64,000 bases of DNA from Streptomyces rhizosphaerihabitans (GTDB lineage Bacteria; Actinomycetota; Actinomycetes; Streptomycetales; Streptomycetaceae). Below the pieces are notes generated by a model that was not told the origin of the DNA, did no database searches, and worked only from the letters and a program-made list of their open reading frames with translations. The DNA lies in contig NZ_JAODTZ010000002.1 in the NCBI RefSeq assembly GCF_025399795.1, positions 186,001-250,000 of the forward strand, given 5' to 3'. Positions 26,307-35,129 of this stretch are shown here, piece after piece. Positions within the stretch are counted from its first letter, which is position 1. The number at the start of each line of letters is the position of its first letter. The position numbers and the translations under genes are program-made.

Positions 26307-26387
26307 GTTCGCGCCATAGTGTGCCCCCGGGTGCGGTAAAGCATCACCGATACCGGGTATGGGCCCATTAATCCCACGAAACCGGAC

Positions 26388-26819
26388 ATGGGTGGGTTCC
26401 TGGTCTGGGAAGTGATCGGCTTGATCGACACCGAAGGCGACTGCGCAGAGTGGACCTTTCCTGCGGAGCCCGGTGCCGTCCGTACCGCCCGCGCTGTCGT
26501 CCGGGAACAGCTGCGTGATTGGGGTCTGGACTCCCTCGGCGACATCGCCGCGCTGCTGGTCAGTGAACTGGTGACGAACTCGCTCCGGCATGCGACGGGC
26601 CCGATCGGCGTCCGGCTTGTGCGTCCCGAGGACGTGCCGGGCGCCCTACGCGTCGAGGTCTCCGACCCGCTGCCGGATCCGCCCCGCGAACGGGCCGCCG
26701 ACACCTCCGACGAGAGCGGCCGTGGACTCCAGCTCGTGGCCGGCTCGTGCAGACGCTGGGGCACCCGGCCTGCGGACACCGGCAAGACCGTCTGGTTCGA
26801 GCTGGCCGTGCCGGGTTGA
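26388..26819 (+). CDS. Anti-sigma-factor-like ATP-binding protein (RsbW/SpoIIAB type)
   Basis: A 143-residue GHKL-fold protein. LLVSELVTNSLRHA is the N box with its magnesium-binding asparagine, and GRGLQLVAG is the glycine-rich ATP lid. The last strand TGKTVWFELAV is typical of the Streptomyces family. Such proteins are stand-alone serine kinases that bind sigma factors or anti-anti-sigma proteins. The start is uncertain: the ATG at 26388 has no clear ribosome site, and a TTG at 26421 preceded by GGGAAG is an alternative. It lies next to a SpoIIE phosphatase whose C-terminus carries a similar domain, so they may act in one partner-switching pathway. Confidence 0.82.
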   Translation: MGGFLVWEVIGLIDTEGDCAEWTFPAEPGAVRTARAVVREQLRDWGLDSLGDIAALLVSELVTNSLRHATGPIGVRLVRPEDVPGALRVEVSDPLPDPPRERAADTSDESGRGLQLVAGSCRRWGTRPADTGKTVWFELAVPG

Positions 26820-27066
26820 GACGCGGAGGCCGGGACGCCCGCGCCGCGTCCGGCCGGATCAAGCCCCCGACGGGTGTCGCATTGTTTGATTCGACGGGGC
26901 GCCACCTGGTTAGAAGACTGGGAGTATGTCGCGGCCGGTCCAAAAACCATCGGGACCGTGCTGTGATCGTGAACACCGTGTCGTGCGGCGCCGTAGTGCT
27001 GGATACTGCGGGCAGCCGCCCCCGGTGACCGGTGCCGGACGCGGTGAGCTGGAGGGGACGGTTCGC

Positions 27067-29763
27067 GTGAGCGAGATACCAGCGAAGGCCACGGAGTCCG
27101 AGGACCCGTCGGACGGCGCGAGGGCTGATGCGGCGGGCGATTTCGCGCGCACGGTTCCCGACGAGGCCGCGGGCGAGAACACGGGCGAAGAGGCCGACGG
27201 CGCGGTGGCCGACCTGGTCGGTGACGCGGTCGGCGAGATGCCGGGTGACGCGATGTGGCAGAGCAGTCCACCCGGTTCGATCTACGACTACATCAAGGCC
27301 GCCTCGTTCTCCATCGGCGCCGACGGGCTGGTCGACCAGTGGAGTCTGCGGGCCGAGCAGATCTTCGGCATCTCCGCGGAGCAGGCCGTCGGCATGGACC
27401 CCATCGAGGCGTTCGTCCCCGCCGACCGGCGTGAGTCCGGTCAGCGGAAGATGGCGGAGATCCTGGACGGCCGCGAGTGGACCGGTCTGGTGCCCTTCCG
27501 GATGCCCGCCCCCGACGACGCCGGGGAGGGGGTGGAGAACTCCGGGGGCGCGGAGGGTCTCGCCGAGGTCTATGTGATGCCGACCACGACCGAGCACGGT
27601 GAGCGGGCCGCCGTATGCATCGTGGTGGATGTCCGCACCCTGCGCACCATCGAGACGGACCTCGCCGCCTCGCAGGCGATTTTCGGTCAATCTCCGTTCG
27701 GATTCCTGCTGATCGACACCGACCTCCGGGTCCGGCGCGCCAACCAGCGCTTCGCCTCGATCTTCGGCGGCAGTGTCGACGACCACCGTGGCAAGGGAGT
27801 CCACGACTATCTCCCGCGCGCGGAGGCCGATCGGGTGACGGCGATCCTGCGCCGGGTCCTGGAGACCGGTGACTCCATCACGGACATGCATGTCACCGGG
27901 CAGGTGCCCGGCTCCGACGAGCGCCGCCACTGGTCCATCAACCTCTACCGGGTGCACAGCGGAAGCGGCCGCCCCATCGGTATCGCCTGGCTCGGAACCG
28001 ACATCACCTCCCGACGCGCCGCGGCCCGTGAAGCGGCCGCAGCACGGCGCAATCTCGCCCTTCTGAACGAGGCGGGCGCCCGCATAGGCAACTCCCTCGA
28101 CCTGGAGACCACCGCACGCGAACTCCTCGACGTCGTGGTCCCCGTGTTCTGCGACCTCGCGACGGTCGACCTGTACCAGGGTCTGCTGGCCGGCGACGAG
28201 ACCCCGCCGGGCCTCGCGGACGGCAGTGCCGAACTCCGCCGGGTCGCCTTCGCCAGCGCCGTCTCCGACGCGCCGTTCGCCGGCGGTCCGGCCCCCGTCG
28301 CCGTCGGCGCGGTCCACCACTACCCGTTCAACTCGCCCTGCGCGGACGCCCTGCGCACCGCACGGCCGCAGCACATCCCCGCCGATGACGGCGGCCTCAT
28401 CCAGTCCACGCTCGCGGTCCCGATGGTCGCCCACGACACGGTCGTGGGACTCGCACAGTTCTCCCGTACGAAAGGCAGCGAGCCGTTCGGGGAACGCGAC
28501 CGCGCACTCGCGGTGGAGCTGGCCGCCCGCGCGGCCGTCTGCATCGACAACGCGCGCCTGTACCGCCGCGAGCACGAACGCGCCCTGATACTGCAACGGT
28601 CCCTGCTGCCCCCGGGCGACCCCGAGGCCTCCGGCCTCGACATCGCGTGCCGCTATCTGCCGGGCAACGCGGCGACGGAGGTCGGCGGCGACTGGTTCGA
28701 CGTCATCGAACTCCCCGGTCACCGCACGGCCCTCGTGGTGGGCGACGTGATGGGCCGCGGGCTGCGCGCCGCCGTGGCGATGGGTGAACTCCGCACCGCG
28801 GTACGGACCTTGGCCCTGCTCGACCTCGAACCCGCCGAGGTCCTCTCGGCGCTGGACGAGATCGCGCGCGGCCTCGGCACCCCCGGCGGGGTCCGGCAGG
28901 CCACCCGCACGGCCCGCCAGCCCCGCGACGCCGACCTCTCAGAGGTGTACCTCGCGACCTGTGTGTACGCCGTCTACGACTCGGTGACCCGCCGGTGCAC
29001 CTTCGCCAACGCGGGTCATCTGCCCCCCGTGCTGGTCGAGCCCGGCGAGACCGCGCTGATGCTCGACGTGCCGCCCGGGATGCCGCTCGGGGTGGGCGGC
29101 GAGCCCTTCGAGGAGGTGGAGGTCGAACTGCCCGAAGGCGCACTGCTGGCGCTCTACACGGATGGACTGGTCGAATCGCGCGACCACCCCCTCGACGAGG
29201 GCCTGCAAGCGTTCGTCGGCGCCCTCACCGATCCCTCCAGTCCGCTGGAGGACGTCTGCGACCACGTCCTCAACACCCTCGACACCCACCACGGCGAGGA
29301 CGACATCGCCCTGCTCATGGCACGCGTCCAGGGGCTGCCCGCCGACTCCGTCGGCGACTGGACCCTGCCGCGCGAGCCGCGCAGTGTGGGGCGGGCCCGT
29401 GAGTACGCGCGCAACCAGCTCGTCGCCTGGAACCTGGAGCCACTCGTCGACACGACGGAACTGCTGGTCAGTGAACTGGTGACGAACGCCCTGCGGTACG
29501 GCGAGGGCGAGATCAGGCTGCGGCTGCTGCTCGACCGCACCCTCGTCTGCGAGGTCTGGGACGCCGGGCTCGTCCAGCCGCGCCGGCGCCGCGCCCGCGA
29601 CACCGACGAGGGCGGGCGGGGCCTGCAACTCGTCGGTCTGCTCTCCGCGGGCTGGGGCTCCCGCCGGACCCCGCGCGGGAAGACCGTGTGGTTCGAACTC
29701 CCGCTGCCGGACGGGGAGACGGGGCTCGCCGACCCGGCGGAGGCGTTGCTGAGCCTGTTCTGA
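27067..29763 (+). CDS. Multidomain SpoIIE-type serine phosphatase (PAS-PAS-GAF-PP2C-HATPase)
   Basis: An 898-residue protein with a GTG start after GGAGGGG. From the N-terminus: an acidic lead, a PAS domain (about 70-195), a second PAS (about 200-315, FLLIDTDLRVRRANQRFASI), a GAF domain (about 330-500), and a SpoIIE/PP2C phosphatase domain (about 510-755). The phosphatase domain has GGDWFD, GDVMGRG, FANAGHLPPVL and LYTDGLVESR. A C-terminal anti-sigma-type ATPase (about 770-892) has LLVSELVTNALRYG and GRGLQLVG. Such proteins dephosphorylate anti-anti-sigma factors and may also phosphorylate them, linking sensory input to sigma factor activity. It has no membrane segment. Confidence 0.9.
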   Translation: MSEIPAKATESEDPSDGARADAAGDFARTVPDEAAGENTGEEADGAVADLVGDAVGEMPGDAMWQSSPPGSIYDYIKAASFSIGADGLVDQWSLRAEQIFGISAEQAVGMDPIEAFVPADRRESGQRKMAEILDGREWTGLVPFRMPAPDDAGEGVENSGGAEGLAEVYVMPTTTEHGERAAVCIVVDVRTLRTIETDLAASQAIFGQSPFGFLLIDTDLRVRRANQRFASIFGGSVDDHRGKGVHDYLPRAEADRVTAILRRVLETGDSITDMHVTGQVPGSDERRHWSINLYRVHSGSGRPIGIAWLGTDITSRRAAAREAAAARRNLALLNEAGARIGNSLDLETTARELLDVVVPVFCDLATVDLYQGLLAGDETPPGLADGSAELRRVAFASAVSDAPFAGGPAPVAVGAVHHYPFNSPCADALRTARPQHIPADDGGLIQSTLAVPMVAHDTVVGLAQFSRTKGSEPFGERDRALAVELAARAAVCIDNARLYRREHERALILQRSLLPPGDPEASGLDIACRYLPGNAATEVGGDWFDVIELPGHRTALVVGDVMGRGLRAAVAMGELRTAVRTLALLDLEPAEVLSALDEIARGLGTPGGVRQATRTARQPRDADLSEVYLATCVYAVYDSVTRRCTFANAGHLPPVLVEPGETALMLDVPPGMPLGVGGEPFEEVEVELPEGALLALYTDGLVESRDHPLDEGLQAFVGALTDPSSPLEDVCDHVLNTLDTHHGEDDIALLMARVQGLPADSVGDWTLPREPRSVGRAREYARNQLVAWNLEPLVDTTELLVSELVTNALRYGEGEIRLRLLLDRTLVCEVWDAGLVQPRRRRARDTDEGGRGLQLVGLLSAGWGSRRTPRGKTVWFELPLPDGETGLADPAEALLSLF

Positions 29764-29791
29764 GGGCTGAGGGCTGAGGGCTGAGGGCTGA
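29764..29791 (+). repeat. Four-copy heptamer tandem repeat (GGGCTGA)
   Basis: Directly after the phosphatase stop codon, GGGCTGA is repeated four times perfectly, followed by a partial copy. The repeat adds in-frame TGA codons in more than one register. It is probably a slippage tract. Confidence 0.85.
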
Positions 29792-30024
29792 GGGCTCCGG
29801 CGCGGCCGGCGGCCGTCCTCGAGGCCTGCCGCTTCCGTGGGGCCGCAGGCTCCCTCCACCGGGCTCCCGGGCGGCGGGTGCCCCGGCGGGGACGGGAACG
29901 GGCAGGCGCGGGCACCGTAGGGCGCGAACCGCCTCGGCGCGCGCCCGGTCCACGGGCCCGTGGACGTCAGGCCTGCCGGCTCCCGCGGCCGGACGGGCGT
30001 CGTGGGCCTTCTCGGCTCGCCGGC

Positions 30025-31602
30025 TCAGGTGAAGGAGGCCGCCCGGCGGCCCCGGGTGCGCGGGCCGCCGTAGCTCATCGGGCCGCCCTCACCGTCGCTC
30101 AGAAGGATCCCGCCGAGCACCGCGCCGCCCGCTCCGGCGCCCCCGCGGCCCCCCGCGGGATTGCCGTACGCCCGTACGTCCCGCTCGGCGAGGCGTCGTG
30201 CCTCCCGGGCGAGGTCATCGGCCCGCCGCACCTCGGACAAGGTGGCGGACCCCGACCCGAGCAGCCATGCCGCCTCGGCCAACCGGGTCCGGGCCGTACT
30301 GCCGACCGCCCCGCGGTGCGTGCCGATGAAGCACGAAGCCCCGGCGAGGGCGCTGCGGGCGGGGAGAAGAGCGTGGGCGCGACCGTCGGGCACGTCGCCG
30401 CCCCCTGCCCCGGCGAGGCCCGCAGCCGCCTCCACCACCCGGCGCAGCGCGGCCAGCGGATCGTAGGGCCCGGCCGCCGTCTCATGGCGTACCCCGGAGA
30501 GAAGCGCCTCGGTGTGCCCCAGCTGCCCTACGAGTCCGGCGGAACCATCCGGCGCGCGTCTGCGGGCCGCATCCCGGACGGTCTCCACCGCAGCGAGCGC
30601 CACGGGCAACTCCGTCGCCGCCGAGGCCAGTTCGCCCGCCAGCCGCTCCACGCCGTTCACCAGGTCGGCGGCCTGCCCCAACGCTCCCTCCGCCGCGCGT
30701 AGATGGGCGGCGGCCTTCGCGCCGTCGCCCCGGTCCGCGTACTGCCGTGCCTGGTTGAGATGGAACGTGGTGAACACGAGCCGGTCCTTGGCCTGTTCGG
30801 CGTCGCCGGCGACCGGGAGGGAGGTGGCGGGTGCGTACCGCTTGTGGAGATCGGCGATCGTGGCCCCGGCGGCCGGGGTGCGCGCGGCGACGTCCCGGAA
30901 GCGGGTCTCCGCGGCCTCCAGGGCGGCCACCGCGGTCCGCTCCAGCGCCCGGATCTGGTCGAACCCCGGAGCCGCCGCGTCCAGCCGCCGCCCGGCGTCC
31001 TGGCACCGGGCGATGATCTCCTCCAGGACCTCCCTGGTGTCGTCCTCGGCCGGGATCGCGCCACTCGCTTCCGTCTCGTCGAGGCGCTGCCGCAGCCGGA
31101 AGGCCGCGGCGAGTTCGGCTTCCGCGTGCCGCAGGTCGTAGACGAACGGTTCGACCGCGTCGCCCGCCGACCGGTCCGCGGCCAGGCCGAGCTCCTCGGC
31201 GGCGACGCGTACGCAGTCGTCGATCTCGATGAGCGACTGCCGTGCCTGCCGGTCGAGTTCGTGGAGGGATACGACCTCGGGGTCGCCGCCGGGTGTCGTG
31301 CGGGTCGTCGCCCGCCGCCTGCGGCGCGCGTACCCGTAAGCCGCCAGCGCACCCGCGACGCCGACCGCGACCAGGGGCGGCACGAGATCGCCGGTGGTCG
31401 TCCCCTCCTGCGGGGCCGCGACCGGCGGAGCGGTGACCTCCGCGCTCCGCGCCACCGTCGCCGGATGGTCGGCCCCCGCCCGCGCCAGCGGCAGCACCAG
31501 CCATCCCACCGCGACCAGCCCCCCGAGTACGGCATGCGCCACCCGCACGGCCATGGGCGACGGGGCCCGGCGCGACCGGCTTCGACTCGGGGACGACGTC
31601 AC
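30025..31602 (-). CDS. TPM-type membrane protein lacking the TPM domain
   Basis: A 525-residue protein started at a GTG (31602). A signal or membrane segment (VAHAVLGGLVAVGWLVLPLA) is followed by an alanine/proline linker and a second membrane segment (LVPPLVAVGVAGALAAYGYA) with RRRRR behind it. The remaining about 400 residues are alanine-rich helices with LDRQARQSLIEIDDCV and VLEEIIARCQDAGRRLD, and end in a glycine-rich tail (GGRGGAGAGGAVLGGILL). This matches the C-terminal region of Streptomyces TPM-domain proteins, but the usual extracellular TPM domain is missing: only about 35 residues separate the two membrane segments. Function is unknown. Confidence 0.65.
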   Translation of the reverse strand: MTSSPSRSRSRRAPSPMAVRVAHAVLGGLVAVGWLVLPLARAGADHPATVARSAEVTAPPVAAPQEGTTTGDLVPPLVAVGVAGALAAYGYARRRRRATTRTTPGGDPEVVSLHELDRQARQSLIEIDDCVRVAAEELGLAADRSAGDAVEPFVYDLRHAEAELAAAFRLRQRLDETEASGAIPAEDDTREVLEEIIARCQDAGRRLDAAAPGFDQIRALERTAVAALEAAETRFRDVAARTPAAGATIADLHKRYAPATSLPVAGDAEQAKDRLVFTTFHLNQARQYADRGDGAKAAAHLRAAEGALGQAADLVNGVERLAGELASAATELPVALAAVETVRDAARRRAPDGSAGLVGQLGHTEALLSGVRHETAAGPYDPLAALRRVVEAAAGLAGAGGGDVPDGRAHALLPARSALAGASCFIGTHRGAVGSTARTRLAEAAWLLGSGSATLSEVRRADDLAREARRLAERDVRAYGNPAGGRGGAGAGGAVLGGILLSDGEGGPMSYGGPRTRGRRAASFT

Positions 31603-31858
31603 ATTTGGGAGCGTATGGCCGTTCGAGCACCTCCGCGACCGGTATGCGGGGAGGTGAGGGCGCCCGGGGTACGGGTGATACGGGGGTGTGCGGGAGGGGT
31701 GCGGGAGGCATGCTCTGGAGCGCCCTCGCCGCCCCGGAGTCCGAGGGGACGGCGTACCGCGAGGAACGGCCTGTGCAAGGGATGACCGCCGCGTGGCACG
31801 CGTGCCATGATCGATACGCGTGCCCTTTCCGGTACGCGGGGGAACGGGGGAGGGCTCG

Positions 31859-32191
31859 ATGGGCTCGACGCACTGGTATCTCGTGGGGTTCGCCACGCTG
31901 GCCGTCACCGCGCAGGCCGGACTCGGGATCGCGGCCATCACGGTGTACTGGGTTCCGCCGTGGATCCGCCGCCGGGTCGTGCGCCCGAAGCTGTGGGGAT
32001 GGGGCGCGCTGGCGGCGGCCGTGGGCATGTCCTTGTTCATGTTCCTCGGACCGTTCCGCGGACCCGACATCGACATGGCGCCCTACGTCCTGGGCGGGAT
32101 GGCCCTGTTCGTCGCGGGCCAGGTGGTCCAGATGCTGGGGCAGCGCCCGGGCAGCCGCGACGCGGTCCTGCCGGACACCGAAGCACGATGA
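31859..32191 (+). CDS. Small three-helix membrane protein
   Basis: A 110-residue protein with three membrane segments (VGFATLAVTAQAGLGIAAIT, WGWGALAAAVGMSLFMFLG, YVLGGMALFVAGQVVQML) and a short polar tail. The ATG at 31859 follows GGGGGAGGG; an upstream in-frame start lacks that spacing. No family was recognised. It is transcribed divergently from the TPM-like gene and convergently with sdhB. Confidence 0.7.
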   Translation: MGSTHWYLVGFATLAVTAQAGLGIAAITVYWVPPWIRRRVVRPKLWGWGALAAAVGMSLFMFLGPFRGPDIDMAPYVLGGMALFVAGQVVQMLGQRPGSRDAVLPDTEAR

Positions 32192-32232
32192 CGGCAGGAC
32201 CCGCGAGGAAACGCTGACGGCGGGGCGTCAGG

Positions 32233-32273
32233 GGACGCGCTGACGGCGCGGCGCCCGCGGACGCGCTGACGGC
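32233..32273. repeat. 15-bp direct repeat, 26-base period
   Basis: GGACGCGCTGACGGC occurs twice exactly (32233-32247 and 32259-32273), with a degenerate third copy just upstream (about 32208). It fills the gap between the small membrane protein gene and the end of sdhB. Confidence 0.65.
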
Positions 32274-32311
32274 AGGGACGCGCGCGGACGGGGAGCGGCG
32301 GGTGGCCCCGC

Positions 32312-33082
32312 CTACGTCCGCCGCCTGCCGATCTTCGATCCCAGCCACACGAGCGGGTCGTACTTGCGGTCGACCGCCCGTTCCTTCAGGGGGATCAGCG
32401 CGTTGTCCGTGATCTTGATGCCCTCGGGGCAGACCTCTGTGCAGCACTTGGTGATGTTGCAGTAGCCGAGGCCGTGCTCGTCCTGAGCCGTGCGCTTGCG
32501 GTCCAGGCCGGAGTCCGCCGCCGCGTCCAGCGGGTGCATGTCCAGCTCCGCCACCCGCATCAGGAAGCGCGGTCCGGCGAACGCCGGCTTGTTCTCCTCG
32601 TGGTCACGCACGACATGGCAGGTGTCCTGGCACAGGAAGCATTCGATGCACTTGCGGAACTCCTGCGAACGGTCGACGTCCTCCTGCATCATCCGGTACT
32701 CACCGGGTCCGACACCGGCGGGCGGCACGAAGGCGGGGACCTCCCGCGCCTTGTCGTAGTTGAAGCCGACGTCGGTCACCAGATCCCGTACGACCGGGAA
32801 CGCCCGCAGCGGGGTGACGGTGATCGTCTCCTCCCGGGTGAACACCGACATCCGCGTCATGCACATCAGCCGCGGCCGCCCGTTGATCTCCGCCGAGCAC
32901 GAACCGCACTTGCCCGCCTTGCAGTTCCAGCGCACCGCGAGGTCGGGGGCCTGGGTGGCCTGGAGCCGGTGGATGATGTCCAGGACCACCTCGCCGTCGT
33001 TGACCTCGACCTCGAAGTCCTTGAGGCCACCGCCCTTCACATCTCCGCGCCACACCTTGAAGCGGGCCTCGTAGCTGCTCAC
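32312..33082 (-). CDS. sdhB: Succinate dehydrogenase iron-sulfur subunit (Sdh1 type)
   Basis: A 256-residue SdhB/FrdB protein. The plant-type ferredoxin motif CKAGKCGSCSAEINGRPRLMC lies around residues 54-75, given by its cysteines C-C-C-C. The second region has CIECFLCQDTC (CxxCxxxC), with two further cysteine clusters in YCNITKCCTEVCPEGI for the [4Fe-4S] and [3Fe-4S] centres. Electrons from SdhA pass through these centres to menaquinone at SdhC. The GTG at 33082 was chosen because the homologous start lies there; an upstream ATG only adds a non-conserved tail. It is last in the operon. Confidence 0.93.
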   Translation of the reverse strand: MSSYEARFKVWRGDVKGGGLKDFEVEVNDGEVVLDIIHRLQATQAPDLAVRWNCKAGKCGSCSAEINGRPRLMCMTRMSVFTREETITVTPLRAFPVVRDLVTDVGFNYDKAREVPAFVPPAGVGPGEYRMMQEDVDRSQEFRKCIECFLCQDTCHVVRDHEENKPAFAGPRFLMRVAELDMHPLDAAADSGLDRKRTAQDEHGLGYCNITKCCTEVCPEGIKITDNALIPLKERAVDRKYDPLVWLGSKIGRRRT

Positions 33083-33134
33083 GCGTACCGCGCCTCCTCG
33101 TACCGCTCCTGCGTGTGCCACTCCTTGCGGCTGC

Positions 33135-35114
33135 TCACTCGTACAGCTCCTCTTCGGCGAGGTACTTGACCAGCTCCTCCTTCTCGAAGAGGGCGAGCAG
33201 GTCGGGGCGGATGGGCTGGGTGGTCTCGTTCACCAGGTCGATCTGCCCGGCCACCGGGTCGGTCGCGGCCAACCCGCCGGTCGGGTCGGTGAGTTGGCAC
33301 AGCAGGTTGATCCGGCGCCAGGAGCGCTCCATCGCCGGGTGGTCCTCGCGGGTGTGTCCGCCGCGCGACTCCTCGCGCTCCAGCGCCGCCCGTGCCACGC
33401 ACTCGCTGACCAGGAGCATGTTGCGCAGGTCGAGTGAGAGGTGCCAGCCCGGGTTGAACTGACGGTGGCCCTCCACCCCGGCCCGGCGTGCCCGTACCCG
33501 CAGCTCGGCGAGTTTCTCCAGGGCCCGCTCCATCTCGGCCTCGCGGCGGATGATGCCGACCAGGTCGTTCATCGTCTGCTGGAGCTCCTGGTGCAGGGTG
33601 TACGGGTTCTCGGGCGGGTGCGCACCGGACGCCGGGGCGCCGTCGGCCGACGCGGTGGGGACGGCTTCGGGTCCCTCGGCCGAGAAGGGCCGCAGCGCCT
33701 CCGCGGCGGCCGCGTCGATCTGGGTTTCGTCCAGGGGAGGGCGGGCGCCCTCCCCGGTGAGGCCGGCCGCGTACTCGGCCGCGTGCCACCCGGCCCGCCG
33801 CCCGAACACCAGCAGGTCGGAGAGCGAGTTGCCGCCCAGCCGGTTGGAGCCGTGCATACCGCCCGCGACCTCACCGGCCGCGAACAGCCCGGGTACGCCG
33901 CGGGCCGCCGCCGTGTCCGACTCGACCGCGATGCCGCCCATCACGTAGTGACAGGTGGGCCCGACCTCCATGGCCTCCGCCGTGATGTCGACGTCGGCCA
34001 GCTCCTTGAACTGGTGGTACATGGACGGGAGCCGGCGCTTGATCACCTCGGCGGGCATCCGTGTCGACACGTCGAGGAAGACGCCGCCGTGGGGGGAGCC
34101 GCGGCCCGCCTTCACCTCGGAGTTGATCGCCCGTGCGACCTCGTCGCGCGGCAGCAGCTCGGGCGGGCGCCGGTTGTGGTCCGGGTCCTCGTACCAGCGG
34201 TCGCCCTCGTCCTCCGACTGCGCGTACTTCTCCTTGAACACATCGGGGATGTAGTCGAACATGAACCGTTTGCCGTCGGAGTTGCGGAGCACTCCGCCGT
34301 CGCCGCGCACCGACTCGGTGACGAGGATGCCCTTGACCGACGGCGGCCAGACCATGCCCGTCGGATGGAACTGCACGAACTCCATGTTCAGCAGCGGCGC
34401 CCCGGCGAGGAGCGCCAGCGCGTGCCCGTCGCCCGTGTACTCCCACGAGTTGGACGTCACCTTGAAGGACTTGCCGATGCCGCCGGTGGCGATCACGACG
34501 GAGGGCGCTTCGAGGACGAAGAAACGGCCGGACTCGCGCTCGTAGCAGAAGGTCCCGGAGACCCGCTCGCCGTCCTTCAGGATCCGTGTGACGGTGCACT
34601 CCTGATAGACCTTCAGGCGCGACTCGTAGTCACCGGTCTCCTTCATGTCCTCCTGCTGGAGGGACACGATCTTCTGCTGGAGCGTGCGGATCAGTTCGAG
34701 TCCGGTGCGGTCGCCGACGTGGGCGAGGCGCGGATACTCGTGGCCGCCGAAGTTGCGCTGCGATATCCGCCCGTCCTTCGTGCGGTCGAAGAGCGCGCCC
34801 CAGGTCTCCAACTCCCATACGCGGTCCGGTGCTTCCCGGGCGTGCAGCTCGGCCATCCGCCACTGGTTGAGGAACTTGCCGCCGCGCATGGTGTCGCGGA
34901 AGTGGACCTGCCAGTTGTCGCCGGAGTTCACATTGCCCATGGCGGCCGCGATGCCGCCCTCGGCCATCACCGTGTGCGCCTTGCCGAACAGTGACTTGCA
35001 GATCACCGCCGTACGGGCGCCGCGCTCGCGTGCCTCGATCGCGGCACGCAGTCCGGCGCCACCGGCACCGACCACGACGACGTCCCACTCCTGTCGGTCG
35101 ACCACGGACATCAC
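33135..35114 (-). CDS. sdhA: Succinate dehydrogenase/fumarate reductase flavoprotein subunit
   Basis: A 659-residue flavoprotein. The FAD-binding GAGGAGLRAA is at residue 16, and the KAHTVMAEGGIAAAMGN segment around 45-62 carries the flavin-linked region. FVQFHPTGM holds an active-site residue for succinate/fumarate, and the helical C-terminal domain follows. It oxidises succinate to fumarate. Length and neighbours match the actinobacterial Sdh1 set (SdhC about 273, SdhA about 650, SdhB about 250 residues). A second start (ATG three bases downstream) is possible. It lies between SdhC and SdhB in one operon, with only 15 bases to SdhC. Confidence 0.93.
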   Translation of the reverse strand: MMSVVDRQEWDVVVVGAGGAGLRAAIEARERGARTAVICKSLFGKAHTVMAEGGIAAAMGNVNSGDNWQVHFRDTMRGGKFLNQWRMAELHAREAPDRVWELETWGALFDRTKDGRISQRNFGGHEYPRLAHVGDRTGLELIRTLQQKIVSLQQEDMKETGDYESRLKVYQECTVTRILKDGERVSGTFCYERESGRFFVLEAPSVVIATGGIGKSFKVTSNSWEYTGDGHALALLAGAPLLNMEFVQFHPTGMVWPPSVKGILVTESVRGDGGVLRNSDGKRFMFDYIPDVFKEKYAQSEDEGDRWYEDPDHNRRPPELLPRDEVARAINSEVKAGRGSPHGGVFLDVSTRMPAEVIKRRLPSMYHQFKELADVDITAEAMEVGPTCHYVMGGIAVESDTAAARGVPGLFAAGEVAGGMHGSNRLGGNSLSDLLVFGRRAGWHAAEYAAGLTGEGARPPLDETQIDAAAAEALRPFSAEGPEAVPTASADGAPASGAHPPENPYTLHQELQQTMNDLVGIIRREAEMERALEKLAELRVRARRAGVEGHRQFNPGWHLSLDLRNMLLVSECVARAALEREESRGGHTREDHPAMERSWRRINLLCQLTDPTGGLAATDPVAGQIDLVNETTQPIRPDLLALFEKEELVKYLAEEELYE

Positions 35115-35129
35115 AAGGCCCCACTCATG

